A stretch of DNA of 64,000 nucleotides from JAMXLO01 sp963749575 (GCA_963749575.1 CAVVNM010000022.1:248001-312000), one strand, 5' to 3'. Shown: positions 36,630-46,796, counted from the stretch's first letter. A program made the numbers and translations. Notes: generated from the sequence alone by a model not told the origin.

Positions 36630-37352
36630 TCAGTTGGCGAACGGCAGGTCGAAGGCCTTCAGCAACGCCTTCGCTTCCGCGTCCGTCTTGGCGGTGGTGA
36701 CAAACTGGATGTCCATCCCACGCACCAATTCCACCCGGTCGTAATTGATCTCCGGGAACACGATCTGTTCCTTCATCCCCATGGCAAAGTTGCCGCGCCC
36801 GTCGAAGCCCTTCCCGGCGATGCCGCGAAAATCGCGCACGCGCGGCATGGCAATGGTGACCAGCCGGTCCAGGAACTCGTACATGCGCGCCTTGCGCAGC
36901 GTAACCTTGCAGCCGATCGGCAGCCCCTTGCGGATCTTGAAGCCGGCGATCGCCTTCTTCGCCAGTGTCTTCACCGGCTTCTGCCCGGAGATCGCGGTGA
37001 GTTCGTCAACCGCCGCGTCCAGCGTCTTCTGATCGCCGGTCGCTTCGCCGACACCCATGTTGATGACGATCTTGTCCAGCCTCGGCACCTGCATCGGGTT
37101 GGAGTAGCCGAACTCCTCCTGCAGCTTGCCGCGCACCTCCTCGAGATAGCGCTTGTAGAACCGCGGCATCTCCTCGGGGGACGCCGCGACCGGACCCGCA
37201 TTCGCCGCAGCTTCCGCCGCCTTCGCACGTTCCGCGCGCGCTTCCGCCTTGCCGCCCTTGATCGGCGGGCCGGCGCCGCGGCTGCCGCCCTTCGCCTGTC
37301 CCTTGGCCTGACCCTTGGCCTGACCCTTCGGTTGGTTTTTCGATCCGCTCAT
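36630..37352 (-). CDS. rplE: 50S ribosomal protein L5 with unusual N-terminal extension (240 aa)
   Basis: Residues 62-240 are a normal 179-residue L5 (RFYKRYLEEVRGKLQEEFGY; VDELTAISGQKPVKTLAKKA; the end VTTAKTDAEAKALLKAF). L5 binds 5S rRNA and the P-site tRNA elbow. The first 61 residues are extra: three KGQA repeats, Gly/Lys-rich sequence, then an Ala/Glu helix. The full start at 37352 has a ribosome-binding site (TGAGG) and leaves a seven-base gap to rplX. Starting at M62 would leave an odd 190-base gap with GAGGAG too close, so the extension is likely translated. Confidence 0.93.
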   Translation of the reverse strand: MSGSKNQPKGQAKGQAKGQAKGGSRGAGPPIKGGKAEARAERAKAAEAAANAGPVAASPEEMPRFYKRYLEEVRGKLQEEFGYSNPMQVPRLDKIVINMGVGEATGDQKTLDAAVDELTAISGQKPVKTLAKKAIAGFKIRKGLPIGCKVTLRKARMYEFLDRLVTIAMPRVRDFRGIAGKGFDGRGNFAMGMKEQIVFPEINYDRVELVRGMDIQFVTTAKTDAEAKALLKAFDLPFAN

Positions 37353-37359
37353 CTGGACC

Positions 37360-37680
37360 TCAGCTCTCGATCACTTCGCCAGTCACCTTCGCGACGCGCA
37401 CCTTCCGCCCATCGCCCAGCACGCGGAACCCGACCTTGGTAGGCTTCTCGCTGCGCGGATCGATCAGCATCAGGTTGGATACATGCACGGCCGCCTCCTG
37501 CTGGCGGATCCCGCCAGCCTCCTGCATGCCGCGCGGCTTGATGTGCCGGGTCGCCAACGCCACGCCCTGCACCACCGCGCGCTCCGCCTTCGGCATCACC
37601 CGCAGCACCTCGCCGCGGCGACCCTTGTTGACACCCGAGATCACCACCACCGTGTCGCCCTTGCGGATCCGCGCGGCCAT
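37360..37680 (-). CDS. rplX: 50S ribosomal protein L24 (106 aa)
   Basis: The KOW motif KGDTVVVISGVNKGRRGEVL at the N-terminus is diagnostic. L24 starts 50S assembly by binding the 5' end of 23S rRNA. Intact; ends seven bases before rplE. Confidence 0.97.
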   Translation of the reverse strand: MAARIRKGDTVVVISGVNKGRRGEVLRVMPKAERAVVQGVALATRHIKPRGMQEAGGIRQQEAAVHVSNLMLIDPRSEKPTKVGFRVLGDGRKVRVAKVTGEVIES

Positions 37681-37705
37681 TATCGTGTCTCCGACGCGGG
37701 GGACA

Positions 37706-38074
37706 TCACAGCACCTCCGGCGCCAGCGACATGATCTTGGCGAATTTGCGCGCGCGCAGCTCGCGCACGACCGGGCCGAAGATGCGGGTGCCGATCGGCT
37801 CGAGCTGCTTGTTGATCAGCACCGCCGCGTTGCGGTCGAAGCGGATCGCGCTGCCGTCGCCGCGCCGCACCGGAAACGCAGTGCGCACGATCACCGCCTG
37901 GTGCACGTCGCCCTTCTTCACCTTGCCGCGCGGGATCGCCTCCTTGATCGAGACCACGATGATGTCGCCCACCGAGGCGGTCTTGCGCTTCGATCCGCCC
38001 AGCACCTTGATGCATTGCACGCGCCGCGCACCGGAGTTGTCGGCGACCTCCAGGTTGGTCTCGACCGAGATCAT
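37706..38074 (-). CDS. rplN: 50S ribosomal protein L14 (122 aa)
   Basis: The ATG at 38074 overlaps the rpsQ stop by four bases. The protein starts MISVETNLEVADNSGARRVQ and has the conserved AIRFDRNAAVLINKQLEPIG. L14 forms bridge B8 with the 30S subunit and is the silencing-factor docking site. Normal length and intact. Confidence 0.97.
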   Translation of the reverse strand: MISVETNLEVADNSGARRVQCIKVLGGSKRKTASVGDIIVVSIKEAIPRGKVKKGDVHQAVIVRTAFPVRRGDGSAIRFDRNAAVLINKQLEPIGTRIFGPVVRELRARKFAKIMSLAPEVL

Positions 38075-38358
38075 GCCGCTGCTCCTTCCGCGTTCGCCGC
38101 GAGCGCCTCGCCCCCGACCGGCAGTCCATTGCGCTCGACCACCAGCCAGGTCTTGCGCTTGCTGATCGGGCGGCACTCCTCGATGCGCACCGTGTCGCCG
38201 ATCTTGCACAGGTTCGCTTCGTCATGCGCCGCATACTTCTTCGAGCGACGGATGAACTTCTTGTACAACGGATGCATGATGCGGCGATCGACCAGGACCG
38301 TCACGGTCCGGTCCATCTTGTCGCTCGTCACCCGCCCGCTCAGCACGCGCTTTGGCAT
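38071..38358 (-). CDS. rpsQ: 30S ribosomal protein S17 (95 aa)
   Basis: MPKRVLSGRVTSDKMDRTVT and the OB-fold strand KYAAHDEANLCKIGDTVRIE identify S17, an early 16S-binding protein. The C-terminus has a short Ala/Glu-rich tail beyond the usual end. Overlaps rplN by four bases. Confidence 0.97.
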   Translation of the reverse strand: MPKRVLSGRVTSDKMDRTVTVLVDRRIMHPLYKKFIRRSKKYAAHDEANLCKIGDTVRIEECRPISKRKTWLVVERNGLPVGGEALAANAEGAAA

Positions 38359-38373
38359 TTCGCGCCGGTCTCC

Positions 38374-38583
38374 CTAAGTCTTCGCCGCGGAGCGTGTCTG
38401 CTCCGCCATGATCGTCTTCACCCGCGCAATCTGCCGTCGCACCTGCTTCACGCGGCCCACGCCTTCCTGCTGCCCGGTGGCACGCTGAAAGCGCAGGTTG
38501 AACTGCTCCTTGCGCAGATCGAGCAGCATGGTATCCAGCTCGTCCGCCGTCTTCGCCCGTACATCGGTCGCCTTGTTCGCCAT
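38374..38583 (-). CDS. rpmC: 50S ribosomal protein L29 (69 aa)
   Basis: The ATG at 38583 shares one base with the rplP stop (TAATG). The two-helix protein reads ADELDTMLLDLRKEQFNLRF and QVRRQIARVKTIMAEQ. L29 lies at the peptide tunnel exit beside L23. The long open frame upstream in this phase is a shadow of rplP and rpsC. Confidence 0.96.
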   Translation of the reverse strand: MANKATDVRAKTADELDTMLLDLRKEQFNLRFQRATGQQEGVGRVKQVRRQIARVKTIMAEQTRSAAKT

Positions 38584-38999
38584 TACGCGTCTCCGATGCG
38601 GGCAACGAACCGCGTGCGGATCGGCAGCTTCGCGGCACCCAGCGTCAGCGCCTCGCGCGCCAGTTCCGCCGGCACGCCATCGATCTCGAACATGATCCGC
38701 CCAGGTGCCACGCGGCACACCCAGAACTCCGGCGATCCCTTGCCCGATCCCATCCGCACCTCGGCCGGCTTCGCCGATACCGGCACGTCGGGAAAGATCC
38801 GGATCCACACCCGCCCGGTGCGCTTCATCGCGCGCGTGATGGCACGCCGCGCAGCCTCGATCTGACGGGCGGTCAGCCGGTCCGGCTCCACCGCCTTCAG
38901 CCCATAGGTGCCGAAGTTCAGCGACGTGCCGCCCTTGGCATTGCCATGGATGCGGCCCTTGTGCGCCTTGCGGTACTTGGTGCGTTTCGGTTGCAGCAT
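38583..38999 (-). CDS. rplP: 50S ribosomal protein L16 (138 aa)
   Basis: MLQPKRTKYRKAHKGRIHGN and GRVWIRIFPDVPVSAKPAEV are diagnostic. L16 organises the A-site side of the 50S subunit. Intact and of standard length. Confidence 0.97.
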   Translation of the reverse strand: MLQPKRTKYRKAHKGRIHGNAKGGTSLNFGTYGLKAVEPDRLTARQIEAARRAITRAMKRTGRVWIRIFPDVPVSAKPAEVRMGSGKGSPEFWVCRVAPGRIMFEIDGVPAELAREALTLGAAKLPIRTRFVARIGDA

Positions 39000-39017
39000 G
39001 TTGTGTTACCGGTCCAT

Positions 39018-39695
39018 CTACCGTTGCGGCGCCTGTTCGGCGGCCCTGCGATCCTGCGACAGCGGGTCGTGCGCCAGGATCTCGCCCTTGAATACCCACA
39101 CCTTCACGCCGCAGGTGCCATAGGTGGTCTTCGCCGTCGCCTCGCCATAGTCGATGTCGGCGCGCAGCGTGTGCAGCGGCACGCGGCCTTCGCGATACCA
39201 CTCGACGCGGGCGATTTCGGCGCCACCCAGCCGCCCGCCGCAGTTGATCCGGATGCCCTGCGCGCCCAGTCGCATCGCCGACTGCACCGCGCGCTTCATC
39301 GCACGACGGAATGCGACCCGCCGCTCCAGCTGCTGGGCGATGTTCTCGGCCACCAGTTGCGCGTCGATCTCCGGCTTGCGGATCTCCACGATGTTCAGTG
39401 CCACCTCGGCATTGGCCATCCTGCTGAGGTCCTTCTTCAGCACCTCGATGTCCTGCCCCTTCTTGCCGATCACCACCCCAGGCCGCGCCGCGTAGATCGT
39501 CACCCGCGGCTTCTTCGCCGGACGCTCGATCACCACCCGCGACACGCCGGCACCGTGCAGCTTCTTGCGCAGATGGCCGCGCAGCTTCAGGTCGTCGTGC
39601 AGCAGCTTGGAATAGTCGGCGCCGGCGAACCAGCGGCTGTCCCAGGTGCGGTTGATGCCGAGCCGCAGCCCGATCGGATTGACCTTGTGACCCAT
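39018..39695 (-). CDS. rpsC: 30S ribosomal protein S3 (225 aa)
   Basis: MGHKVNPIGLRLGINRTWDS and the KH domain around VTIYAARPGVVIGKKGQDIE identify S3, part of the mRNA entry helicase. The C-terminal domain ends KVWVFKGEILAHDPLSQD. Intact; abuts rplV without a gap. Confidence 0.97.
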   Translation of the reverse strand: MGHKVNPIGLRLGINRTWDSRWFAGADYSKLLHDDLKLRGHLRKKLHGAGVSRVVIERPAKKPRVTIYAARPGVVIGKKGQDIEVLKKDLSRMANAEVALNIVEIRKPEIDAQLVAENIAQQLERRVAFRRAMKRAVQSAMRLGAQGIRINCGGRLGGAEIARVEWYREGRVPLHTLRADIDYGEATAKTTYGTCGVKVWVFKGEILAHDPLSQDRRAAEQAPQR

Positions 39696-40100
39696 CTATG
39701 CGGCCTCCGCTTCCTGAGCATTGTCCCCTTGGGCACGTTCGGCGACGACGATCTTCAGATGGCTGAACCACTTCTCCACGCGCGCCGAGCGACCGCGACC
39801 GCGCGCATGGAAGCGCCGCATCACCACCGAGCGCCCCACCTCGGCGCGCGACACCACCAGCCGATCGACGTCGAGCTGATGGTTGTTCTCGGCATTAGCG
39901 ATCGCGCTCTCCAACGCCTTCTTCACCTGCTGCGCGATCCGGCGCTTGGAGAAGGTCAGGGTCGCGACCGCCGCAGCCGCCGGCTGGTTGCGGATCAGCC
40001 CGGCGACCAGATTGAGCTTGCGCGGCGAGACCCGCAGGTTCGACACGATCGCCTGCGCCTCGGTATCGGCAATCCGGCGCGGATGCCCGGGTTTGCTCAT
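39696..40100 (-). CDS. rplV: 50S ribosomal protein L22 (134 aa)
   Basis: The core RVSPRKLNLVAGLIRNQPAA and the beta-hairpin tip RSVVMRRFHARGRGRSARVE, which lines the nascent-chain tunnel, are present. The hairpin looks normal, without the deletions or insertions seen in macrolide resistance. Overlaps rpsS by four bases. Confidence 0.96.
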   Translation of the reverse strand: MSKPGHPRRIADTEAQAIVSNLRVSPRKLNLVAGLIRNQPAAAAVATLTFSKRRIAQQVKKALESAIANAENNHQLDVDRLVVSRAEVGRSVVMRRFHARGRGRSARVEKWFSHLKIVVAERAQGDNAQEAEAA

Positions 40101-40375
40101 GATCGCCTCGCCCGCTTGTCGCCGGCGTGGCCGGTGAAGGTGCGCGTCGGCGAGAACTCGCCGAACTTGTGGCCGACCATGTTCTCGTTCACCTGCACCG
40201 GCAGGAACTTGTGGCCGTTGTAGACGCCGAACGTCAGCCCGACGAATTGCGGCAGGATGGTCGAGCGGCGCGACCAGATGCGGATGATCTCGTTGCGGCC
40301 CGACGCGCGCGACGCCTCTGCCTTGTTGAGCAGATAGCCGTCGACGAACGGACCCTTCCAGACGGAACGTGCCAT
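40097..40375 (-). CDS. rpsS: 30S ribosomal protein S19 (92 aa)
   Basis: MARSVWKGPFVDGYLLNKAE and IYNGHK-like VYNGHKFLPVQVNENMVGHK define S19 of the 30S head. Intact, one base after rplB. Confidence 0.97.
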   Translation of the reverse strand: MARSVWKGPFVDGYLLNKAEASRASGRNEIIRIWSRRSTILPQFVGLTFGVYNGHKFLPVQVNENMVGHKFGEFSPTRTFTGHAGDKRARRS

Positions 40376-40376
40376 C

Positions 40377-41207
40377 CTATTTGCCCTTGTTGCGGCGGCG
40401 GATGATCATCTTGTCGGTGCCCTTGTTCCTGCGCGTCTTGTAGCCCTTGGTCGGCTGGCCCCACGGCGATACCGGATGCCGCCCACCCGAGCTGCGCCCT
40501 TCGCCGCCGCCCAGCGGATGATCCACCGGGTTCATCACCACGCCGCGGTTGTGCGGCATGCGTCCCAGCCAGCGCGAACGGCCGGCCTTGCCGAGCTTCT
40601 GGTTCATGTTGTCGGGGTTCGACACCGCGCCGATCGAGGCCATGCACTCGGCGCGCACGATGCGCAGTTCGCCCGACCCCAGCTTGATCTGCGCCCAGCC
40701 GGCATCCTTGCCGACCAGCTGCGCATAGGTACCGGCAGAACGCGCGATCTTGCCGCCCGCACCAGGCTTCATCTCGATGTTGTGGATGATGGTGCCGACC
40801 GGGATGGTCGCCATCGGCATCGCGTTGCCCGGCTTGATATCAACGCGCTGGCCCGACACCACGCTGTCGCCCGGACGCAGACGCTGCGGCGCGATGATGT
40901 ACGACAGCTCGCCGTCCTGGTACTTCACCAGCGCGATGAATGCCGTGCGATTCGGATCATACTCCAGTCGCTCGACCGTCGCCGCCATGTCGAACTTGCG
41001 GCGCTTGAAATCGACGAAGCGATACGCCTGCTTGTGCCCACCGCCGATGAAGCGGCTGGTGATGCGGCCGTGGTTGTTGCGCCCGCCGGTGCCGATCTTG
41101 CCCTCGGTCAGCGCCTTGACCGGCTTGCCCTTCCATAGCTCGGAACGGTTGATCAGCACCGTGCCGCGCAGGCTCGCGGTGACCGGATTGAACTGTCTGA
41201 GTGCCAT
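40377..41207 (-). CDS. rplB: 50S ribosomal protein L2 (276 aa)
   Basis: L2 is needed for subunit joining and peptidyl transfer. The sequence has MALRQFNPVTASLRGTVLIN and the conserved functional loop around GVVMNPVDHPLGGGEGRSSG with the essential His. The end RRNKGTDKMIIRRRNKGK is normal. Intact. Confidence 0.97.
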   Translation of the reverse strand: MALRQFNPVTASLRGTVLINRSELWKGKPVKALTEGKIGTGGRNNHGRITSRFIGGGHKQAYRFVDFKRRKFDMAATVERLEYDPNRTAFIALVKYQDGELSYIIAPQRLRPGDSVVSGQRVDIKPGNAMPMATIPVGTIIHNIEMKPGAGGKIARSAGTYAQLVGKDAGWAQIKLGSGELRIVRAECMASIGAVSNPDNMNQKLGKAGRSRWLGRMPHNRGVVMNPVDHPLGGGEGRSSGGRHPVSPWGQPTKGYKTRRNKGTDKMIIRRRNKGK

Positions 41208-41219
41208 CTCGCGCGCGTC

Positions 41220-41546
41220 CTATGCGAGGCCGGTGGTGAAGTCGATCGACTGGCCGGCGCCCAGTTTGACGAACGCCTTCTTTACGTCCGAACGCTGCCC
41301 GGGCCGGCCCTTGAACCGCTTGGTCTTGCCCTTCTGCACCAGCGTGTTGACCGCCAGCACGGTGACGCCGAACAGCCCCTCGATCGCCGCCTTGATCTCG
41401 CGCTTGTTCGCATCCGGCGCCACGCGGAACACGAACTGCCCGCTCTCCGACAGCATCGTCGCCTTCTCGGTGATCAGCGGCGCGCGGATGATCTGGTACA
41501 TCGCCTCGCGCGACAGCACCGGCTTGCGCTTGACCGTGCCGCTCAT
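41220..41546 (-). CDS. rplW: 50S ribosomal protein L23 (108 aa)
   Basis: IIRAPLITEKATMLSESGQF and KAAIEGLFGVTVLAVNTLVQ identify L23, the docking site for trigger factor and SRP at the tunnel exit. Its start overlaps the rplD stop by four bases. Confidence 0.96.
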   Translation of the reverse strand: MSGTVKRKPVLSREAMYQIIRAPLITEKATMLSESGQFVFRVAPDANKREIKAAIEGLFGVTVLAVNTLVQKGKTKRFKGRPGQRSDVKKAFVKLGAGQSIDFTTGLA

Positions 41547-42193
41547 GCCGCGCCTCCCCCGTTGGCCGACGCTGCCTTCGGACCGAGCCGCTGCTTCAGC
41601 CCCTCGACACCGGCGGCGGTGATCGCCAGCAGGTCGTGGTTGAGAATGTCATACACGTTGGCGCCGACGGTCGGCAGCACATCGATGCCGGGTATGTTGC
41701 GGCTGGCGCGCAGGAAGCCGGCATCCACGGCATGATCGACGATCAGCACCGAACGCCAGCCGAGTGCCTTCAGCTGCCTCGCCAGCTCGCCGGTCTTCGC
41801 CGCCCCGCTCGCCGCGTCGAGCACCACCAGCTTGCCGTCGGCCTGCTTCTGCGACAGCGCCGAGATCAGCCCGAGCCGCCGCACCTTCTTGTTCAGGCTG
41901 TACTCGTGGGAGTGCGGCACCGGCCCGTGCACGACGCCACCCTTGCGGAACTGCGGGGAGCGCAGGCTGCCCTGCCGCGCGTTGCCGGTGCCCTTCTGCC
42001 GGTACGGCTTCTTCGTCGTGCCGGACACGTCGTTCATGCCCTTGGTGCTGTGCGTCCCGGCACGGCGCTTCGCCAGCTGCCAGTGCACCACGCGCGCCAT
42101 GATGTCGGCGCGCGGCTTCGCGGCGAAGATGTCATCCGGCAACTCGGCGCTGCCGGCGCTGGTCTTGTCGAGGGTGGTGATTTCGATCTGCAT
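41543..42193 (-). CDS. rplD: 50S ribosomal protein L4 (216 aa)
   Basis: The tunnel loop KKPYRQKGTGNARQGSLRSP and the surrounding fold identify L4. In many bacteria L4 also represses its own S10 operon. The C-terminus has a short Ala/Gly tail. Intact, and the erythromycin-related loop looks normal. Confidence 0.96.
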   Translation of the reverse strand: MQIEITTLDKTSAGSAELPDDIFAAKPRADIMARVVHWQLAKRRAGTHSTKGMNDVSGTTKKPYRQKGTGNARQGSLRSPQFRKGGVVHGPVPHSHEYSLNKKVRRLGLISALSQKQADGKLVVLDAASGAAKTGELARQLKALGWRSVLIVDHAVDAGFLRASRNIPGIDVLPTVGANVYDILNHDLLAITAAGVEGLKQRLGPKAASANGGGAA

Positions 42194-42196
42194 CGC

Positions 42197-42904
42197 TCAG
42201 TCCGCCTGCGCTTCAACCAGCGCCGCCGGATACGGCGCATCCGCCGGCCGCGCACGCTTCACCGCGTCGCGCACCAGCACATAGCCGCCCTTGGCACCCG
42301 GCACCGCGCCCCTGATCATCAGCAGCCCCTTTGCCGCATCCACCGCGGCCACCACGAGATTGAGCGTGGTGACGCGTTCCACACCGAGATGTCCCGCCAT
42401 CTTCTTGTTCTTGAAGGTCTTGCCGGGATCCTGCCGATTGCCGGTCGAGCCCAGGCTGCGATGACTGATCGACACGCCGTGGCTGGCTTCGAGACCGGAA
42501 AAATTCCACCGCTTCATGCCGCCGGCAAAGCCCTTGCCCTGCGTGGTGCCGCAGACATCGACGCGCTGCCCGACCGCGAAGTGCGCCGCCGACAGCGTGG
42601 CGCCCGGTTCCAGCAGCGCGTCGGCCGCCACCCTGAATTCAACCAGCTTCGCCTTCGGCTCCACCTTGGCCTTGGCGAAGTGCCCGCGGTTGGGTTGCGA
42701 CACGTTCTTCACCTTGGCCTTGCCCCAGCCGAGCTGGACCGCATCGTAGCCGTCCTTCTCCGCGGTACGCTGCGCGACCACCTGCAAACCGTCGAGCCGC
42801 AGCACTGTCACCGGCACATGCGTGCCGTCATCCTGAAACACCCGGGTCATGCCCAGCTTCTTGGCCAGCAATCCGGTGCGTCGAGGGGACATCGTGGCTG
42901 CCAT
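42197..42904 (-). CDS. rplC: 50S ribosomal protein L3 (235 aa)
   Basis: GLLAKKLGMTRVFQDDGTHV at the start and MKRWNFSGLEASHGVSISHR in the centre identify L3, whose central extension reaches the peptidyl transferase centre. The start could be the ATG at 42904 or the one at 42892. Intact, four bases before rpsJ ends. Confidence 0.96.
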   Translation of the reverse strand: MAATMSPRRTGLLAKKLGMTRVFQDDGTHVPVTVLRLDGLQVVAQRTAEKDGYDAVQLGWGKAKVKNVSQPNRGHFAKAKVEPKAKLVEFRVAADALLEPGATLSAAHFAVGQRVDVCGTTQGKGFAGGMKRWNFSGLEASHGVSISHRSLGSTGNRQDPGKTFKNKKMAGHLGVERVTTLNLVVAAVDAAKGLLMIRGAVPGAKGGYVLVRDAVKRARPADAPYPAALVEAQAD

Positions 42905-42908
42905 TGCT

Positions 42909-43223
42909 TCAGATCTTGATCTCGACGTCGACGCCGGCGGCGAGGTCGAGCTTCATCAGCGCGTCCACCGTCTGCGGCGTCGGCTCGACGATGTCGAGCA
43001 GCCGGCGATGGGTGCGGATCTCGAACTGCTCGCGGCTCTTCTTGTCGATGTGCGGCGAGCGGTTGACGGTGAAGCGCTCGATATGGGTCGGCAGCGGGAT
43101 CGGTCCGCGGATCTGGGCGCCCGTGCGCTTGGCCGTGTTGACGATCTCCTTGGTGCTGTTGTCCAGCACGCGGTGATCATAGGCCTTCAGCCGGATGCGG
43201 ATATTCTGGTTGTCCATCGCCAT
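42909..43223 (-). CDS. rpsJ: 30S ribosomal protein S10 (104 aa)
   Basis: The core QNIRIRLKAYDHRVLDNSTK and PLPTHIERFTVNRSPHIDKK is diagnostic of S10 (NusE), which works both in the 30S head and in antitermination with NusB. Two ATGs, at 43223 and 43217, are possible starts. First gene of the S10 operon, directly after tuf. Confidence 0.95.
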   Translation of the reverse strand: MAMDNQNIRIRLKAYDHRVLDNSTKEIVNTAKRTGAQIRGPIPLPTHIERFTVNRSPHIDKKSREQFEIRTHRRLLDIVEPTPQTVDALMKLDLAAGVDVEIKI

Positions 43224-43251
43224 CGTGTTTCCCGAGTCCCCTGCAAACGCC

Positions 43252-43283
43252 ACCGGCGCCCCGCATTCCTGCGGGGCGCCGGT
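43252..43283 (-). terminator. Strong 14-bp hairpin between tuf and rpsJ
   Basis: ACCGGCGCCCCGCA and TGCGGGGCGCCGGT pair perfectly around a four-base loop. No T-run follows on the minus strand, so it may act as a pause, an attenuator or an mRNA processing barrier rather than a full terminator. Confidence 0.7.
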
Positions 43284-43297
43284 CCCGTTGTTCTCCG

Positions 43298-44488
<1,191 letters not shown>

Positions 44489-44510
44489 CGTCTTTGTCTC
44501 CGTTGATCAG

Positions 44511-44987
44511 TTACCAGCGGTAGTGGCTGAAGGCCTTGTTCGCCTCTGCCATCCGGTGGGTGTCTTCACGCTTCTTCACCGCCGAGCCACGGTTGTTCAC
44601 CGCGTCCAGCAACTCGTTCGACAACCGGTCTTCCATCGTGTGCTCGCCGCGCTTGCGCGCCGCATCGATCAGCCAGCGGATCGCCAGCGCCTGGCGGCGC
44701 TCCGTGCGGACCTCCACCGGCACCTGATAGGTGGCGCCGCCGACCCGGCGCGAACGCACCTCCACCGCCGGCTTCACGTTGTCCAGCGCCTCGTGGAACA
44801 TGCGCACCGGATCGGCCTGCGCGCCGCCACGACGCTTCATCGAATCGAGCGCACCATACACGGTGCCTTCGGCGACCGATTTCTTGCCGTCATACATCAG
44901 CGCGTTCATGAACCGGCTGATCACAATGTCACCGAACTTGGCGTCCGGCAGGATCTCGCGTTTGACGGCGCGGCGGCGGCGGCTCAT
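44511..44987 (-). CDS. rpsG: 30S ribosomal protein S7 (158 aa)
   Basis: MSRRRRAVKREILPDAKFGD and RRQALAIRWLIDAARKRGEH are diagnostic. S7 nucleates the 30S head and in some bacteria represses the str operon. Intact; ten bases after rpsL. Confidence 0.97.
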   Translation of the reverse strand: MSRRRRAVKREILPDAKFGDIVISRFMNALMYDGKKSVAEGTVYGALDSMKRRGGAQADPVRMFHEALDNVKPAVEVRSRRVGGATYQVPVEVRTERRQALAIRWLIDAARKRGEHTMEDRLSNELLDAVNNRGSAVKKREDTHRMAEANKAFSHYRW

Positions 44988-44997
44988 GCGGACCTCC

Positions 44998-45369
<372 letters not shown>

Positions 45370-45838
45370 CGCGCCTCTTTCATTCCGTTCGGCCGGCCAC
45401 TGCAACAGGCCGTTCGGCCAGCCCTGCGATAGGGCGAACCGTCATCTGACAGGCGAAGCCCGCCGGCTGGGAGCATCCCATCCTGCGGGTCCTGGAGCCC
45501 ACGGCCTAGGCCCGCCGGTCAATCCGGAGGCGGTGCCGCACGCGACTTCGGCCTGCAAACGACGGCCGCCCGCTCACGCCTTGCCGGGTCGGCCAGAGGG
45601 GGCGGAACCTAGTGGCGGGTCCGAAGGGTGTCAATATCGAGGTCGCGAGATTCGCCTCCGCCGGCGCGGCTGCAGTCCGCAAACCAGACCACCAGGGCAA
45701 GCGTTCGGTGCAATGCCGGCATGGTCGGCTGCCCGAGCCGTCCGATCGCTCTGCCGCGCTTGCTCGCGCCTGTCGGTCCCGTCCAGTGCGTCGGACCGGA
45801 TCACCGATCACCGGAAACCGACACCACGTCTGGCGATC
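45370..45838. other. Intergenic leader of the str operon
   Basis: This 469-base gap lies between rpsL and the LysR gene. It holds the str promoter and a 5' leader of about 230 bases that is long enough for regulatory RNA structure. Frames inside it are Arg-rich and unconvincing. No known riboswitch is recognised. Confidence 0.5.
45606..45634 (-). promoter_or_regulatory. Sigma70 promoter of the str operon
   Basis: On the minus strand a perfect TTGACA (45634-45629) is followed after 17 bases by TAGGTT (45611-45606). It points towards rpsL at 45369. It is one of the best promoter matches in the window. Confidence 0.65.
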
Positions 45839-46705
45839 TCACATCGGAATTCGCCGCTGCAATCGCCCGCCGTTCGCCAGAATCGCCGCCGCCAGTTCCG
45901 CCGCCGGCCCGTGCTCCTGTCGCGTCGCACCCAGCACCACGAACTCCACATCGCCCAGATCGGGCAGCCGGTACGCCGCCGGCATCTCCAACAGCCCCTC
46001 CGGCATCAGGCCGCGCGCGTGAACCGTGACGCCGAGACCAGCCAGCGCCGCAGCCCGCAGCCCGCTCAGACTGCCGCTGGAGCAGACGATCCGCCACGCC
46101 CGTCCCGCCTTTTCCAGCGTTTCCAGCGCCGCCGTCCGGGTGATGCTGGGCGGGGTGTACAGGATCAAGGGCAACGGCTGGTCGGGCTCGATCCGCGTCG
46201 CCTCGGTGCCGATCCAGGCCAGCCGGTCGCGCCACACCGGACGGCCCTTGTCGTCGCCCGGCCGACGCTTGCACAGCACCAGGTCGAGGTCGCCGCCATC
46301 CAGCATCTGGTACAGCGTGGCGCTCAGATCGACGGTCAACTCCAGATCGACCAGCGGGTGCTGGCGGACGAAATCGGCCAGTACCTCAGGCAGCCGCGAA
46401 CTGACGAAGTCCTCAGACGCGCCGAAGCGGAGCCGGCCGCGCAGTTGCGAACCGGCGAAATAGCGGCGCGCCCGCTCATTGGCTTCCAGGATGGAGCGGG
46501 CGAACCCCTCCATCGCCTCACCGTCGGGGGTCGCCACCACCGAGTGGGTGTCACGGACAAACAGCCGCCGCCCCGCCTCCCGCTCCAGCTTGCGGATATG
46601 CTGGCTGATGGTGGACTGGCGCAGCCCCAGCCGACGCCCGGCCTCGCTGAAATTGCGGGCCTGTGCGACCGCCAGGAAACTCTCCAGCAGTACCGGGTCC
46701 AGCAC
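45839..46705 (-). CDS. LysR-family transcriptional regulator (288 aa)
   Basis: The N-terminal helix-turn-helix reads LLESFLAVAQARNFSEAGRR then QSTISQHIRKLEREAGRRLF. The effector domain follows in full. It is divergent from the transporter gene at 46797 with 91 bases between, so it most likely controls that gene. The intergenic DNA carries suitable dyads. Confidence 0.92.
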   Translation of the reverse strand: MLDPVLLESFLAVAQARNFSEAGRRLGLRQSTISQHIRKLEREAGRRLFVRDTHSVVATPDGEAMEGFARSILEANERARRYFAGSQLRGRLRFGASEDFVSSRLPEVLADFVRQHPLVDLELTVDLSATLYQMLDGGDLDLVLCKRRPGDDKGRPVWRDRLAWIGTEATRIEPDQPLPLILYTPPSITRTAALETLEKAGRAWRIVCSSGSLSGLRAAALAGLGVTVHARGLMPEGLLEMPAAYRLPDLGDVEFVVLGATRQEHGPAAELAAAILANGGRLQRRIPM

Positions 46706-46719
46706 GACGGGCGGCTCCG

Positions 46720-46775
46720 CTTATCACAAACCGCTATCACAATAAGCTGCGCGAGCGTACTTCACAATAAGCCGG
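46720..46775. promoter_or_regulatory. Candidate LysR-binding region
   Basis: GCTTAT (46720-46725) and ATAAGC (46743-46748) form an inverted repeat, and the motif CACAATAAGC occurs twice (from about 46739 and from about 46764). The region is AT-rich and lies midway between the divergent genes, as expected for a LysR operator. Confidence 0.5.
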
Positions 46776-46796
46776 CTTGCCGAATATCCTCACCCC

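Noticed and set aside
45370..45838. Riboswitch or tRNA in the str leader
   Set aside because: I looked for cloverleaf arms and known aptamer cores and saw none; only the promoter is supported.
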